From the NCBI RefSeq assembly GCF_029892785.1, contig NZ_JARXXA010000002.1, forward strand, positions 310,001 through 374,000: 64,000 nt of DNA. Reading direction: 5' to 3'. Below, in pieces: positions 9,168-18,279 of the stretch. The DNA is from Parabacteroides sp. PH5-46 (GTDB lineage: Bacteria > Bacteroidota > Bacteroidia > Bacteroidales > Tannerellaceae). Both the position numbers and the translations under genes were made by a program. The first letter of the stretch is position 1. Every line of letters begins with the position of its first letter. The notes below the pieces were generated by a model, which made no database searches, had not been told where the DNA came from, and saw only the letters and a program-made list of their open reading frames with translations.

Positions 9168-9445
9168 AATACTCCGGTGCTTGCCGAAGTATTGCGCGGA
9201 GGTTCAAACAATACTCGATTCGGGATTTGAGTATCGAATGAATGTTAAAACGATACTCGATTCGGGATTTGAGTATCACTTAAGTGTTAAAACAATACTC
9301 AAAACCCCATTTGAGTATTGTTTGAGAAACTGAACGATACATCGGCGCGCGCCAGTGTATCGTTTCAGTTTAAAAGTAATACTCAAAACTGGAATCGAGT
9401 ATTGTTTTAACAAAAAAACGATACTCAAAACTGAATTTGAGTATC
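9168..9445. repeat. Array of seven palindromes with exact 42-bp spacing
   Basis: Seven dyads of the type ATACTC-N-GAGTAT have centres at 9180.5, 9222.5, 9264.5, 9306.5, 9348.5, 9390.5 and 9432.5, exactly 42 bp apart each time. Arms: AATACTCCGG/CCGAAGTATT (9168-9193, one mismatch), ATACTC/GAGTAT (9211-9234), GATACTC/GAGTATC (9252-9277), a 14-bp perfect stem (9290-9303 with 9310-9323), a long stem around GGCGCGCGCC (9327-9371), AATACTC/GAGTATT (9378-9403) and GATACTCAAA/TTTGAGTATC (9420-9445). Arm changes are matched on the other arm in nearly all units. It occupies most of the 502-bp gap between the GH74 stop and susC. 42 bp equals four turns of B-DNA. Function unknown. Bases 9018-9167 hold nothing else I can recognise. 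Confidence 0.9.
9327..9371. repeat. Central long palindrome of the array
   Basis: The fourth dyad is the longest. AAACTGAACGATACA (9327-9341) pairs with 9356-9371 apart from one bulged T, and the middle holds the self-complementary GGCGCGCGCC (9344-9353). The units on either side are partly mirror images about this centre: GTTAAAACAATACTC (9286-9300) is the exact reverse complement of 9397-9411. Confidence 0.85.
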
Positions 9446-9452
9446 GTTTTTT
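9413..9452 (-). terminator. Terminator after the GH74 gene (seventh dyad)
   Basis: AAAAAACGATACTCAAA (9413-9429) pairs with 9436-9452 around a six-base loop. In the minus-strand transcript this is a strong stem followed by a run of seven T, as for an intrinsic terminator ending GH74 mRNA. The plus strand gives a T-run too, so it would work in both directions. Confidence 0.7.
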
Positions 9453-9519
9453 ACAAAGATGATACCGAAATCTTGATTTTACAACTTTTAAGATATTATT
9501 TGTTCTAAATTTTGTATAG

Positions 9520-11793
9520 CTACTTGCCTATCGGGTCACCGTATAAGGTGCCTCTTCCGTGGGTTCCTACGTATACGCGGCCGTATTTCTTGGGGTCTCC
9601 CGAAATGTGAAGGACTAAGCCGTACTGATGATCGTCGTCATTGATGCGCACCCAGCTCTTGGCAGCGTCGTCTGAACGGAAAAATCCGTAGGTACCGTTT
9701 ACGATGCCAATCATATAGAGTGCGGGGTAGCTCCGGCCCGGTGCTTCTTTGCCGAAGCCAAAGGCATAGAGTTTGCGTACTTTGTCTAGCTTCAGCAGTT
9801 GGTTGTCGGGCAATAGGTGGTAGAGGCCATCGTAGGCGGCAATCCATCGGTCGGCCTCCCGTCCGGGAGTGGTGTAGATTTTATCCTGTCCACCTCTTCT
9901 GTCGGCACGCATGAGGGGCGTTTGCGGAAGTGCAGGCAATAGCTGGCGCGAGGTAAAGCTCTGCCCACCGTCCCGGCTTTCGTACAAGAGTCCTGAGGCA
10001 ATGTCGAAGCCATAAAAGCGGGCGGGATTCACTCGGTCGGCTACTACGCGAATATTGTCGGGGATGCCCTGGCATTTGTGCCAACTTGCCCCTCTGTCGC
10101 GTGTGTAGAAGACAGGGAGCCGGAAGGGGCTCCAGATCCAGCTTTCGCCGTCTGCCGATACGGCGATGTAGCCGTTTGCCGCCTTTTCATCGGGAAGGGA
10201 TTGCGGTTCGCTCCACGAGATACCGCCATCTTGGGAGTAAGCGAGCGGCTTGCCCTCGGGATGATGATGAGAGACGGTACCCACTCTAACCACCAGCTCA
10301 GGACGCTTCTCTGCTCCGCTGACGCCGTTGGTATTACCGTAATAAGGCTTATGACTTCCGGTAGGCGAGGGGCTGTCGAGGTCGAAGTGCGTAAAGCCGC
10401 CATAGTCTCCGATTGCCGTAATCAAATGCGCTCCTTCGTTGGGGCTGTAGATCTCCAATGGGACGGTTTCCTCTATGCCGGTGCTCATGATCTGCCATAC
10501 GACAGGCTTTTTCTTGTCCTGCGCGGAGAGGTTGAACGTCTCCCAGCCTCCGTAACCTGTTGTGAACATGGCGTGATTGGGGTTGAAGGGGTCAATCTCT
10601 ATGTCAAACATCCAGTGGAGAGGGGTAAACTGGGTGTAGGGGGCTTTGGTGTAGTCGAACTGAGCCTTGCCGGCAAAGATGCCTTTCCAGGTTTTGCCGC
10701 CGTCTGTGCTTCGGTAGATATCGTCTTCGGCATAGCTGTTGGGGACAGCCAGATTGAAGCTGCTTGCGATCACGTGCTTCGGGTTCTGAGGGTCTACCGA
10801 CACGGAGGCATATCCGAACTTCAAGTCCTTATCGGGATTGGGTTTTACGGGTGAGATCTCTTTCCAGAGGCCTGTCTTTGTGTTGTATTTCCATACGCCG
10901 CCGTCTTCCATGCGCTGGGGGCCGGGGTTGCTTCCATACGTAATGTAGAGCTCGCCATCGGAAGCCAATGCCGCGTGCGTGGGTCGGTACTGAGTAGGTT
11001 GTCCCGCAACGGCCTGCCAATGGGCTCCATGATCGTGGGATACAAAAAGATTCTCGCGGTTCATCAGCGATACGCCTACATATATAGTAGCGCAACCTTT
11101 ACCGGGAACGGCTGTGCTCTCGTCATAATGTACGAAGATGATACCGCTTCCCTGCGGACGATTGGCCCAAGGATTCCTTGGCTGGGAAGAGGGCGGTAGC
11201 TCCGGCATGATCTCTGTTACGTCAGGGAAGGTGCTGAGTCGCTCCCAGCTTTGGCCTTTGTCGGTGCTTTTCCAGAGTCCGTCGTGCCGGGTGCCAAGGT
11301 AGATGATGCGGCTATTGGCGGGGTCTACCATCATGCGTTCTCCGTTACCTCTTCCGTTTTCGTTTCCGCCCATGGCGAATGGCATGTCGATACGCGTAAA
11401 GCTGCGCCCTCCATCGTGTGAACAAAGGACGGCTCCGTTGCTACTGCGCGTGTAGGTGCCGCATGAAAGGTAAACGGTTTGCAGATCGCTTGGATCTACG
11501 GCAATGCTTTCTACGCCTACCAGATTGTTGTCGTCATAAGTAATCCAGTCGAGCATGGATATCCAACGTTCCGAGGCGGCATCCCAGCGGTAAGCGCCTC
11601 CCATGTCTGTACGGCAGTAGCGTACGTCTTTGGCTTTGGGGTGGAAAACGATACCGTCTACGAATCCGCCTCCTACGATCTGTACGCTTTTCCACTGATA
11701 GGGCTCACTGGGGACGGAGGGTTGTAAGGATTGTTGTGCTGCGAGCTGCATGCCTAATAGCAGGCATACGGTTAGTAATACTGATTTTTTCAT
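9520..11793 (-). CDS. GH74 xyloglucanase-like enzyme
   Basis: This 757-residue secreted protein has a signal peptide ending LAAQQ. It is a tandem seven-bladed beta-propeller with Asp-box repeats (SHDGGRSF, STDKGQSW, STDGGKTW, SQDGGISW). The GH74 signature RTDMGGAYRWD places one catalytic Asp at 63, and IGDYGGF places the second at 463. VGVESIAVDP and GRGNGERMMVDP also match GH74. Family members cleave xyloglucan backbones by inversion. It follows the sensor gene after 14 bp, so the two may be cotranscribed. By eye this gene is richer in GC than susC/susD. A generic BNR-repeat protein is the fallback call, but both Asp motifs favour GH74. Confidence 0.9.
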   Translation of the reverse strand: MKKSVLLTVCLLLGMQLAAQQSLQPSVPSEPYQWKSVQIVGGGFVDGIVFHPKAKDVRYCRTDMGGAYRWDAASERWISMLDWITYDDNNLVGVESIAVDPSDLQTVYLSCGTYTRSSNGAVLCSHDGGRSFTRIDMPFAMGGNENGRGNGERMMVDPANSRIIYLGTRHDGLWKSTDKGQSWERLSTFPDVTEIMPELPPSSQPRNPWANRPQGSGIIFVHYDESTAVPGKGCATIYVGVSLMNRENLFVSHDHGAHWQAVAGQPTQYRPTHAALASDGELYITYGSNPGPQRMEDGGVWKYNTKTGLWKEISPVKPNPDKDLKFGYASVSVDPQNPKHVIASSFNLAVPNSYAEDDIYRSTDGGKTWKGIFAGKAQFDYTKAPYTQFTPLHWMFDIEIDPFNPNHAMFTTGYGGWETFNLSAQDKKKPVVWQIMSTGIEETVPLEIYSPNEGAHLITAIGDYGGFTHFDLDSPSPTGSHKPYYGNTNGVSGAEKRPELVVRVGTVSHHHPEGKPLAYSQDGGISWSEPQSLPDEKAANGYIAVSADGESWIWSPFRLPVFYTRDRGASWHKCQGIPDNIRVVADRVNPARFYGFDIASGLLYESRDGGQSFTSRQLLPALPQTPLMRADRRGGQDKIYTTPGREADRWIAAYDGLYHLLPDNQLLKLDKVRKLYAFGFGKEAPGRSYPALYMIGIVNGTYGFFRSDDAAKSWVRINDDDHQYGLVLHISGDPKKYGRVYVGTHGRGTLYGDPIGK

Positions 11794-11807
11794 GATTGAG
11801 TGATTAA

Positions 11808-14800
11808 TTATTTTTTATTCTCTATGTAGTCGGAGGGTAGTATGCCGAACTCTTCTTTAAAGTATTTCCGGAAGAGTTTGCTATCGTTTATTCCTACTTT
11901 GAAGGCTACCTCGCTTACGCGCATCTGGCTCTTCTCGAGCAGGATGGCGGCGTGCTTCATCCGGATGGTGCGGATCAGCTCTACGGGAGTCTTGCCGGTG
12001 ATGGACATGGTCTTCTTGTAGAAGTTTACGCGGCTCATCCCCATTTCGCGACTGAGCCACTCTACGGACAATTCCGGATTGGCGATCTGCTCCTCTATAA
12101 ACTGTATGGCCTTCTTCATCAGCTCTTCGTCGAGGGAGTTTATGTCCATGCTGGTTAGCTGAATGCCCTTGTTGGTAGCCTGGCTGAATTGTTCGCGCAT
12201 GCGGTTCTTCATGTCGATGATGTGCCGTATCTTGAGTATGAGCACATCCATGTTGAAGGGCTTGCCGATGTAGTCGTCGGCACCTGCCTCGAGTCCGGTG
12301 AGCTTGCTTGCCTCTGCGGATTTGGCCGTCAGCAGAATGACGGGAATGTGAGAGGTGCGTATGTCTTCTTTGATGCGCTTGCAAAGCACGATTCCATCGG
12401 TAATGGGCATCATCACGTCGCTGATGACCATGTCGGGCAGGTGATCCAGTATAACCTGCCAGGCCTCCTCGCCGTCTGAGGCGGTAAGGATGTTGAAATT
12501 GTCGTTCAGGCTAAGGCGCATGAACTCGCGGAATTTGCTGTTGTCGTCTACAATGAGGATTGTGTTTTCCAGATTGTTCGAGGAGATCCGGGCTTCCGTA
12601 TTTTCTTCCCTTTCCGCTTCGACGGTGTGGGGGACGGATATGATTTCTTCTATCTCCGATAGGATAACGGGCAGGGATACGGTGAAGGTGCTTCCCTTGC
12701 CCAACTCGCTCTTTACGGTAATGGTGCCGTTGTGCATCTTGACGAACTCCCGGCAGATGTGAAGACCGATTCCTGTACCGATGGTGGCATTTGCCTCGTT
12801 CTCGGGAGGTATCTGGTAGAAGCGGTTGAAGATGAGCTCTTGCTTGTCTTCCGGTATGCCGATGCCTGTATCGGATATCTGGATGCAGAGTTCGTCTGTC
12901 TGGCCCTCTCGGTTGTGTACTTGCAGGTTGACGGCTATTTCTCCGCCTTCGGGAGTGAATTTGAAGGCGTTGCTCAAGAGGTTTGATACTATTTTGAATA
13001 TCTTATCGGTGTCGAACTTCATCATAAAGGAAGGAATAGCCGTTGAGAATGAGTAGCGGATATTCTTTTGCTCCGAAAGGTCTTTAAACGAGTAGGAGAT
13101 GTTGCGGATAAATATCACGATATCTCCGGAGGAAAGGAGCAGGTCGACTCCTTGTACGTCGATCTTCCTGAAATCCAGCAGCTGATTAACGAGCGAGAGT
13201 AGCTGGGTGGCATTCTCGTGTACCAGCTGTAGGATTTTCTTGTTGTCCGAGTTGTGCTCTCCCTTCATTAACTTCTCGACGGGCGCAATGATGAGCGTCA
13301 AGGGCGTGCGGAACTCGTGACTTACATTGGTAAAGAAGCGGAGTTTCATCTCGTCCATCTCATGGAGGCGGTTTGCAGCGATTCGTTCCTGTTCCTTGAC
13401 GAATTTCCGCTTCTGGAAGCGACTGAAGATAATAACAATGAGGAGAATCAATGAGATACTTAAAAGTAAGTAAAGGATGACTGCCCAAGGAGTAGCCCAG
13501 AAGGGTGGCTGGATCTTGATATTGAGTCTGCTGGGGGTATCGCTCCATACGCCATCGTTGTTCTCTGCCTTTACCAGGAAGATGTAACTGCCTGCGGGGA
13601 GGTTGGTGTAGGTGATGTTGCGGTTGCTGGCATCTATGGTGGTCCAGTTTTTATCATGCCCCTCCATGAAGAATGCATACTTGGTCTTTCCGGGAAGGAA
13701 ATAGTTGAGCGCCGAGATGCTGAGGGAGAATCCCCGCTCTTCGTATTTGAGTGACAATTCTTTGGTGTAGCTGATCTCGTCGGACAGTATGATATTTTCG
13801 TTGTACTCTTTTCCGGGGAGGATTTGCTGGTTCTGCAACTGCAATCCGGTGAATACCACTTGGGGAGGATTGGTGTTGTAGTGTATCTGCATGGGGTTGA
13901 AAGTAGTGAGCCCGTTCGTCCCGCCGAAGATGAACTCCCCGTCGGATGTGCGGCACCGGCTGTTGCGGTTGAAGATCCTTCCGGAGATCCCTTCGTTCTC
14001 GTAATAGGTGGTGCAATCGAATGTGTACTGTTTGCTTTCCTCGTTGTATTGGGGAGCGATCTTTAACAGGCAATTCTTGGTTCCGAGCCAGAGGATGCCG
14101 TAGTCGTCTTGCATGATGGAGGTAACGTCGTTGTCGGGTAGCTGGTTGGTTTTGTCGAGGTGATAGAGCTTGTCATTTGTCTGATCGTAGATGCTTAGTC
14201 CGTTGTTACTGCCTACCCACATCAACTTGTGCTTGTCGAGAAAGACGGTGTTGATCGCCTTGTCCTTGAATGTATATCTGTTATCCCTTGTTCCGAGGAA
14301 AGCGCTAACCTTCCCGCTTCGGGTATTGATGATGTTTACTCCCAGCGCCGTGCCGATCAGCAACTCATTCGGATTTCCGGCGGAGATGGAGTACACCTCG
14401 TCGGAGAGGAGGGGATTCGAGTCGTTTGAGGCGCTGAAGTGCTTCCACTGCTTGGATTTCAGGTTGAGCTGGTTTACGCCTCCTCCCAATGTCCCGATCC
14501 AGAGGTTGTTGTTCTCGTCGGTGAGCAGGCTGTATATGCTGCTGTTTGAGAGTTTCCCCTCCGCCGGCTGGTGGTGGGTGAATGTTTTTCCGTTGAAGCA
14601 GTCCAACCCTCCCATATAGGTTCCGATCCATAGATTGCCCTCTGCGTCTCCTGTCAGACACACAATGATGTTGCTGCTGATGCTGCCCGGGTCGGCGGGA
14701 TTGTGTTGGTACTTGCGATACTGCTTGGTGATTCTGTTGTAATGGAGCAGGCCGTTGCCGTTGGTTCCTATCCATAGATTGCCGGATGTGTCTTCATAGA

Positions 14801-15908
14801 CACAGTTGCAGTCGTTGGTGGCTGCATCTTCCGCCCGTATGATGGGATAGCGTATATTGTTGAATTTGAAAATGCTTTTGTGATAATAATTAATTCCGCT
14901 TTTGTAGGTACCGCACCATAGTATGTCTGTGTCGTCTTTATACAGGCAGATGACGCTGTTCTGGCTGATGCTTTTAGGGTCGAGCGGGTCGCTTTTTATG
15001 TATCGTATGGTTTCCTTTTGCTTGTTCAGGATGTTGATTCCTCCGTGGTCTGTGGCGATCCAGATATTCCCTTTCGGATCTTCTTTTACATCACGTATCA
15101 GAGAGGAGGTGAGCGGGATGGCCGACTCGGTGGTGTAATGTTGCCATTCCCTCGTCTTGGGCTGGTAGTGGAACAGTCCGTTGTGATTTTCGGGATCCAT
15201 GTAGATCCAGATATCATTCCCGCTATCTACAAACATATTGAAGCGCTTGGGGATGGGAAAGCTCTGAAGAAAATCGTTCTTTATGGCATATTCTGTTTTC
15301 TCTAAATGAACGATTTCTATTAGTCCCGAATAATAGATGACATACAGGCAGCCATCTTTCTGAACGATGTTGCACACGCCACCTTCCTTCTGGAAGGCCG
15401 GGTAATCGGTTACCTTTTTTGTTTCGAAGTCATATCGGCAAAGCTTGTTGTCCGAGGTTCTGAATAGTAGCTGATAATCTATGTCCTGGAAGACAGCGGT
15501 GACCGTTGGCTGGATAGCGAGTGTCTTCTGCATGTCTTCAATGGTGTGGAAGGTGTTTTTGTGTAAGTCAAAGATGCTGATTTCTCCGTTTTGATAGGTT
15601 ACCCATAGTTTGCCGTCTATCGTTTCGGTTAATTGTATGATATATCCTTCGGAAAAGAGGGAGCCGTTGATTTCGTGGCGGAAGGTTTTGAATTCATATC
15701 CGTCGTAGCGGATTAATCCGGCTCCTGTGCCAAACCACATAAAGCCTTTCTTGTCTTTCAGGATGCAGCTTATTTCGTTGGAGGGGAGTCCGTTGTTTAC
15801 ATCGATTCTGTTGAAAAGGATATTTTCTTCCAGGGCAGCAATCGCTCCGGAAAAGAAATATAACCCGCAAAAGAGTAGAATGAACTTATATAGTAAGTGT
15901 TGCTTCAT
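11808..15908 (-). CDS. Hybrid two-component system sensor/AraC regulator (HTCS)
   Basis: The chosen start at 15908 gives MKQHLLYKFILLF, a signal peptide, and 1366 residues; an upstream ATG at 15944 would put polar residues before it. Domains in order: two periplasmic propeller halves of Reg_prop repeats (GNLWIGTNGNGLLHY, NNLWIGTLGGGVNQL); a Y_Y_Y domain near 720-785; a membrane helix near 800-823; HisKA with VSHEFRTP (His864); an ATPase with DTGIGIP and GTGIGL; a receiver with VISDVMMP (Asp1164); and a C-terminal AraC helix-turn-helix ending FGILPSDYIEN. Such proteins bind oligosaccharide in the periplasm and switch on the adjacent locus. The array before susC is a possible but unproven target. 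Confidence 0.95.
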   Translation of the reverse strand: MKQHLLYKFILLFCGLYFFSGAIAALEENILFNRIDVNNGLPSNEISCILKDKKGFMWFGTGAGLIRYDGYEFKTFRHEINGSLFSEGYIIQLTETIDGKLWVTYQNGEISIFDLHKNTFHTIEDMQKTLAIQPTVTAVFQDIDYQLLFRTSDNKLCRYDFETKKVTDYPAFQKEGGVCNIVQKDGCLYVIYYSGLIEIVHLEKTEYAIKNDFLQSFPIPKRFNMFVDSGNDIWIYMDPENHNGLFHYQPKTREWQHYTTESAIPLTSSLIRDVKEDPKGNIWIATDHGGINILNKQKETIRYIKSDPLDPKSISQNSVICLYKDDTDILWCGTYKSGINYYHKSIFKFNNIRYPIIRAEDAATNDCNCVYEDTSGNLWIGTNGNGLLHYNRITKQYRKYQHNPADPGSISSNIIVCLTGDAEGNLWIGTYMGGLDCFNGKTFTHHQPAEGKLSNSSIYSLLTDENNNLWIGTLGGGVNQLNLKSKQWKHFSASNDSNPLLSDEVYSISAGNPNELLIGTALGVNIINTRSGKVSAFLGTRDNRYTFKDKAINTVFLDKHKLMWVGSNNGLSIYDQTNDKLYHLDKTNQLPDNDVTSIMQDDYGILWLGTKNCLLKIAPQYNEESKQYTFDCTTYYENEGISGRIFNRNSRCRTSDGEFIFGGTNGLTTFNPMQIHYNTNPPQVVFTGLQLQNQQILPGKEYNENIILSDEISYTKELSLKYEERGFSLSISALNYFLPGKTKYAFFMEGHDKNWTTIDASNRNITYTNLPAGSYIFLVKAENNDGVWSDTPSRLNIKIQPPFWATPWAVILYLLLSISLILLIVIIFSRFQKRKFVKEQERIAANRLHEMDEMKLRFFTNVSHEFRTPLTLIIAPVEKLMKGEHNSDNKKILQLVHENATQLLSLVNQLLDFRKIDVQGVDLLLSSGDIVIFIRNISYSFKDLSEQKNIRYSFSTAIPSFMMKFDTDKIFKIVSNLLSNAFKFTPEGGEIAVNLQVHNREGQTDELCIQISDTGIGIPEDKQELIFNRFYQIPPENEANATIGTGIGLHICREFVKMHNGTITVKSELGKGSTFTVSLPVILSEIEEIISVPHTVEAEREENTEARISSNNLENTILIVDDNSKFREFMRLSLNDNFNILTASDGEEAWQVILDHLPDMVISDVMMPITDGIVLCKRIKEDIRTSHIPVILLTAKSAEASKLTGLEAGADDYIGKPFNMDVLILKIRHIIDMKNRMREQFSQATNKGIQLTSMDINSLDEELMKKAIQFIEEQIANPELSVEWLSREMGMSRVNFYKKTMSITGKTPVELIRTIRMKHAAILLEKSQMRVSEVAFKVGINDSKLFRKYFKEEFGILPSDYIENKK

Positions 15909-16020
15909 GGTATTGTTTTCGTTTCTTATGTAAAAATACGGCATTATGGCTAAACAGGTGGGGGGTGTTTGTATCTTTTTATAGGCAATATTGTAATTTG
16001 TACATGGATTGTTTTATTTT

Positions 16021-16057
16021 GCTCGTGTCTGATTGTTATTTAGACGTGAGCTATTTT
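16021..16057. repeat. Imperfect hairpin sharing an arm with the 42803-42845 terminator
   Basis: GCTCGTGTCT (16021-16030) pairs with AGACGTGAGC (16041-16050) at 8 of 10 positions. The right side CGTGAGCTATTTT (16045-16057) is identical to 42833-42845, and TAACG follows at a similar distance in both. Here it lies between two divergent genes, where a terminator would be odd, so it may be a dispersed element. Confidence 0.45.
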
Positions 16058-16103
16058 TATTTGCTAACGAGCGAAAAAGGATCGCTAACTGGCAAATTTT
16101 GAC

Positions 16104-16111
16104 TAATTTTG
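16104..16111 (+). promoter_or_regulatory. Probable -7 box for gpmI
   Basis: TAATTTTG fits the Bacteroidetes -7 consensus TAnnTTTG. Transcription would start near 16118, about 55 bases before the gpmI ATG. I see no clear -33 TTTG at the usual distance, so the call rests on the -7 box and position. Confidence 0.5.
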
Positions 16112-16173
16112 CAGCCGGTTTTAATAGCTTGAATTTTAAATAAAAAAATAAACAAATCAAAATAGATGCAATT

Positions 16174-17697
16174 ATGAGCAAGAAAGCATTATTAATTATT
16201 TGCGACGGATGGGGAATCGGTGATAAAGGAAAAGACGATGTGATTTATCAGACACCTACCCCATATTGGGATTCGCTGTTGAAAGAGTATCCAAACTCAC
16301 AGTTACAGGCTTCCGGTGAAAACGTAGGATTGCCCGACGGACAAATGGGAAACTCGGAAGTTGGCCACTTGAATATTGGCGCAGGCCGCGTAGTGTATCA
16401 GGACTTGGTGAAGATCAACATCGCCTGCCGCGAAAATACAATCCTGGAAAACCCGGAAATCAAACGTGCCTATAGCTACGCAAAAGAGAACAACAAGCAG
16501 GTTCATTTCCTGGGACTTGTTTCTGACGGAGGCGTGCACAGCTCGATGGAGCATTTGTTTAAACTAACAGATATCTCGAAAGAATACGGAATCAATAAGT
16601 CGTTTGTACATTGCTTTATGGACGGACGCGATACAGACCCGAAGAGCGGTAAAGGCTTTATCGAGCAATTGGAAAATCATCTTCAGACAAATGGAGGCAA
16701 AATAGCTTCTATCATCGGACGCTACTATGCAATGGATCGCGACAAACGTTGGGAGCGTGTGAAAGAAGCCTACGACCTGTTGGTAGAAGGTAAAGGAAAA
16801 GCTGCCGAATGTATGCTGACTGCAATGGATGAGTCGTACGCCGAAGGTGTAACGGATGAGTTTATCAAACCCATCGTACACGTAGAAAACGGCAAGCCAG
16901 TGGCTGTAATAGAGGAGGGGGATGTAGTTATCTTCTTCAACTTCCGTAACGATCGCGCCAAGGAGCTGACCATTGTTTTGACACAACAGGATATGCCGGA
17001 GGCCGGAATGAAAACAATCCCGAACCTTCAGTATTTCACCATGACTCCTTACGATGCTACATTTAAAGGTTTACATATCCTCTTTGATAAAGACAATGTA
17101 GATAATACATTAGGACAATATGTAGCTCAGCAAGGCAAGACACAGCTTCATATTGCTGAAACAGAAAAATACGCGCACGTGACTTTCTTCTTTAACGGAG
17201 GACGTGAAGAACCTTTCAACGGCGAAGACCGTATCCTTGTACCTTCTCCTAAAGTGGCCACGTACGACCTGAAACCGGAAATGAGCGCTTATGAAGTAAA
17301 AGACAAGCTGGTAGAGGCAATCAACGCAAACAAATACGATTTCATCGTGTGCAACTATGCAAACGGAGACATGGTAGGACATACCGGTATTTATCCGGCC
17401 ATCGAGAAAGCCGTTATAGCTGTAGACGCTTGCCTGAAAGATACCGTTGAGGCAGCCAAAGCAAACGATTACGAGGTAATCATCATTGCCGACCACGGGA
17501 ATGCCGACCACGCATTGAACGAAGACGGAAGCCCGAATACGGCTCACTCGCTGAATCCCGTTCCCTTTGTTTACGTAACAACAAGCAAAGACGCCAAAGT
17601 AGCAAACGGAATTCTGGCAGACGTAGCCCCTTCTCTTCTTCACATCATGGGATTACCCCAGCCTAAAGAGATGACAGGAAAATCGTTAATCGTATAA
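16174..17697 (+). CDS. gpmI: 2,3-bisphosphoglycerate-independent phosphoglycerate mutase
   Basis: This 507-residue cytosolic enzyme interconverts 3- and 2-phosphoglycerate in glycolysis with two Mn ions. The N-terminal ICDGWGIG carries the first metal-binding Asp11, and MGNSEVGH places the phospho-acceptor Ser at 61. The C-terminal half has the alkaline-phosphatase-fold ligands in [12 protein letters not shown] and IADHGNAD. Length matches the family. It is followed after 3 bp by a DUF3109 gene, so both are probably one transcript. It is the first plus-strand gene after the polysaccharide locus and marks the return to core genome. Confidence 0.98.
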   Translation: MSKKALLIICDGWGIGDKGKDDVIYQTPTPYWDSLLKEYPNSQLQASGENVGLPDGQMGNSEVGHLNIGAGRVVYQDLVKINIACRENTILENPEIKRAYSYAKENNKQVHFLGLVSDGGVHSSMEHLFKLTDISKEYGINKSFVHCFMDGRDTDPKSGKGFIEQLENHLQTNGGKIASIIGRYYAMDRDKRWERVKEAYDLLVEGKGKAAECMLTAMDESYAEGVTDEFIKPIVHVENGKPVAVIEEGDVVIFFNFRNDRAKELTIVLTQQDMPEAGMKTIPNLQYFTMTPYDATFKGLHILFDKDNVDNTLGQYVAQQGKTQLHIAETEKYAHVTFFFNGGREEPFNGEDRILVPSPKVATYDLKPEMSAYEVKDKLVEAINANKYDFIVCNYANGDMVGHTGIYPAIEKAVIAVDACLKDTVEAAKANDYEVIIIADHGNADHALNEDGSPNTAHSLNPVPFVYVTTSKDAKVANGILADVAPSLLHIMGLPQPKEMTGKSLIV

Positions 17698-17700
17698 AAA

Positions 17701-18279
17701 ATGTTACAGATTGGTGATACTTTAATAAGCCTTGATATTATAGAGCGGCAGTTTATTTGTGATCTGTCGCTCTGCAAAGGGGCTTGTTGCATCGAGGGTG
17801 ATTCCGGTGCTCCTTTAGAGAAGCATGAGTTGGCTGAACTTCAAAAAGTATTGCCATTAGTCTGGGATGATCTCTCTCCTGAAGCCCAGGAGCTGATAAA
17901 CAAACAAGGAGTAGCCTATATCGACAGCGATGGCGATGTGGTTACTTCTATTATTAATGGGAAAGATTGCGTATTTACCTGCTACGATGAAAAGGGGATA
18001 TGCAAGTGTGCTATCGAGAAAGCATACCGCGAGGGACGGACAAAGTTCATGAAGCCGGTTTCCTGCCACTTATATCCGATTCGCGTAACCAAATACGCCA
18101 CCTTCAGCGCCTTGAACTATAATCGCTGGAAAATCTGCAAGGCCGCAGAGATCTTAGGCCAAAAAGAAAAACTTCCTTTATATAAATTCCTGAAAGACCC
18201 CTTAGTCCGCAAATACGGTGAAGCCTGGTACGAAGAACTGGAACTTTGCGCCTCGGAATGGGAGAAGGGTAACGGTTAA
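17701..18279 (+). CDS. DUF3109 cysteine-rich protein
   Basis: This 192-residue cytosolic protein belongs to DUF3109. Its many cysteines look like metal or iron-sulfur ligands: C20, C25, C29 and C30 in ICDLSLCKGACC, then DCVFTCYD, GICKC, VSCHLYP and WKICKAAE. The spacing recalls YkgJ-type CxnCxxCC proteins; no enzyme activity is known to me. It follows gpmI by 3 bp, in the same operon. Its stop codon overlaps the stop of the convergent gene at 18276 by two bases, inside the palindrome GGTTAATGATTAACC, with no room for a separate terminator. Confidence 0.85.
   Translation: MLQIGDTLISLDIIERQFICDLSLCKGACCIEGDSGAPLEKHELAELQKVLPLVWDDLSPEAQELINKQGVAYIDSDGDVVTSIINGKDCVFTCYDEKGICKCAIEKAYREGRTKFMKPVSCHLYPIRVTKYATFSALNYNRWKICKAAEILGQKEKLPLYKFLKDPLVRKYGEAWYEELELCASEWEKGNG

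Noticed and set aside
9085-9333. 82-residue ORF across the palindrome array
   Set aside because: Its repeats (TILDSGFEY, TILKTPFEY) are just the translated dyads; no ribosome site or family match.
9168-9445. CRISPR array
   Set aside because: Units are palindromes that vary in sequence and spacers are related to each other; no cas genes and no identical direct repeats.
4060-18279. Long opposite-strand ORFs, such as 10078-10854 and 5341-5718
   Set aside because: They lie fully inside well-supported genes on the other strand and have no family features; shadows of high-GC coding DNA.
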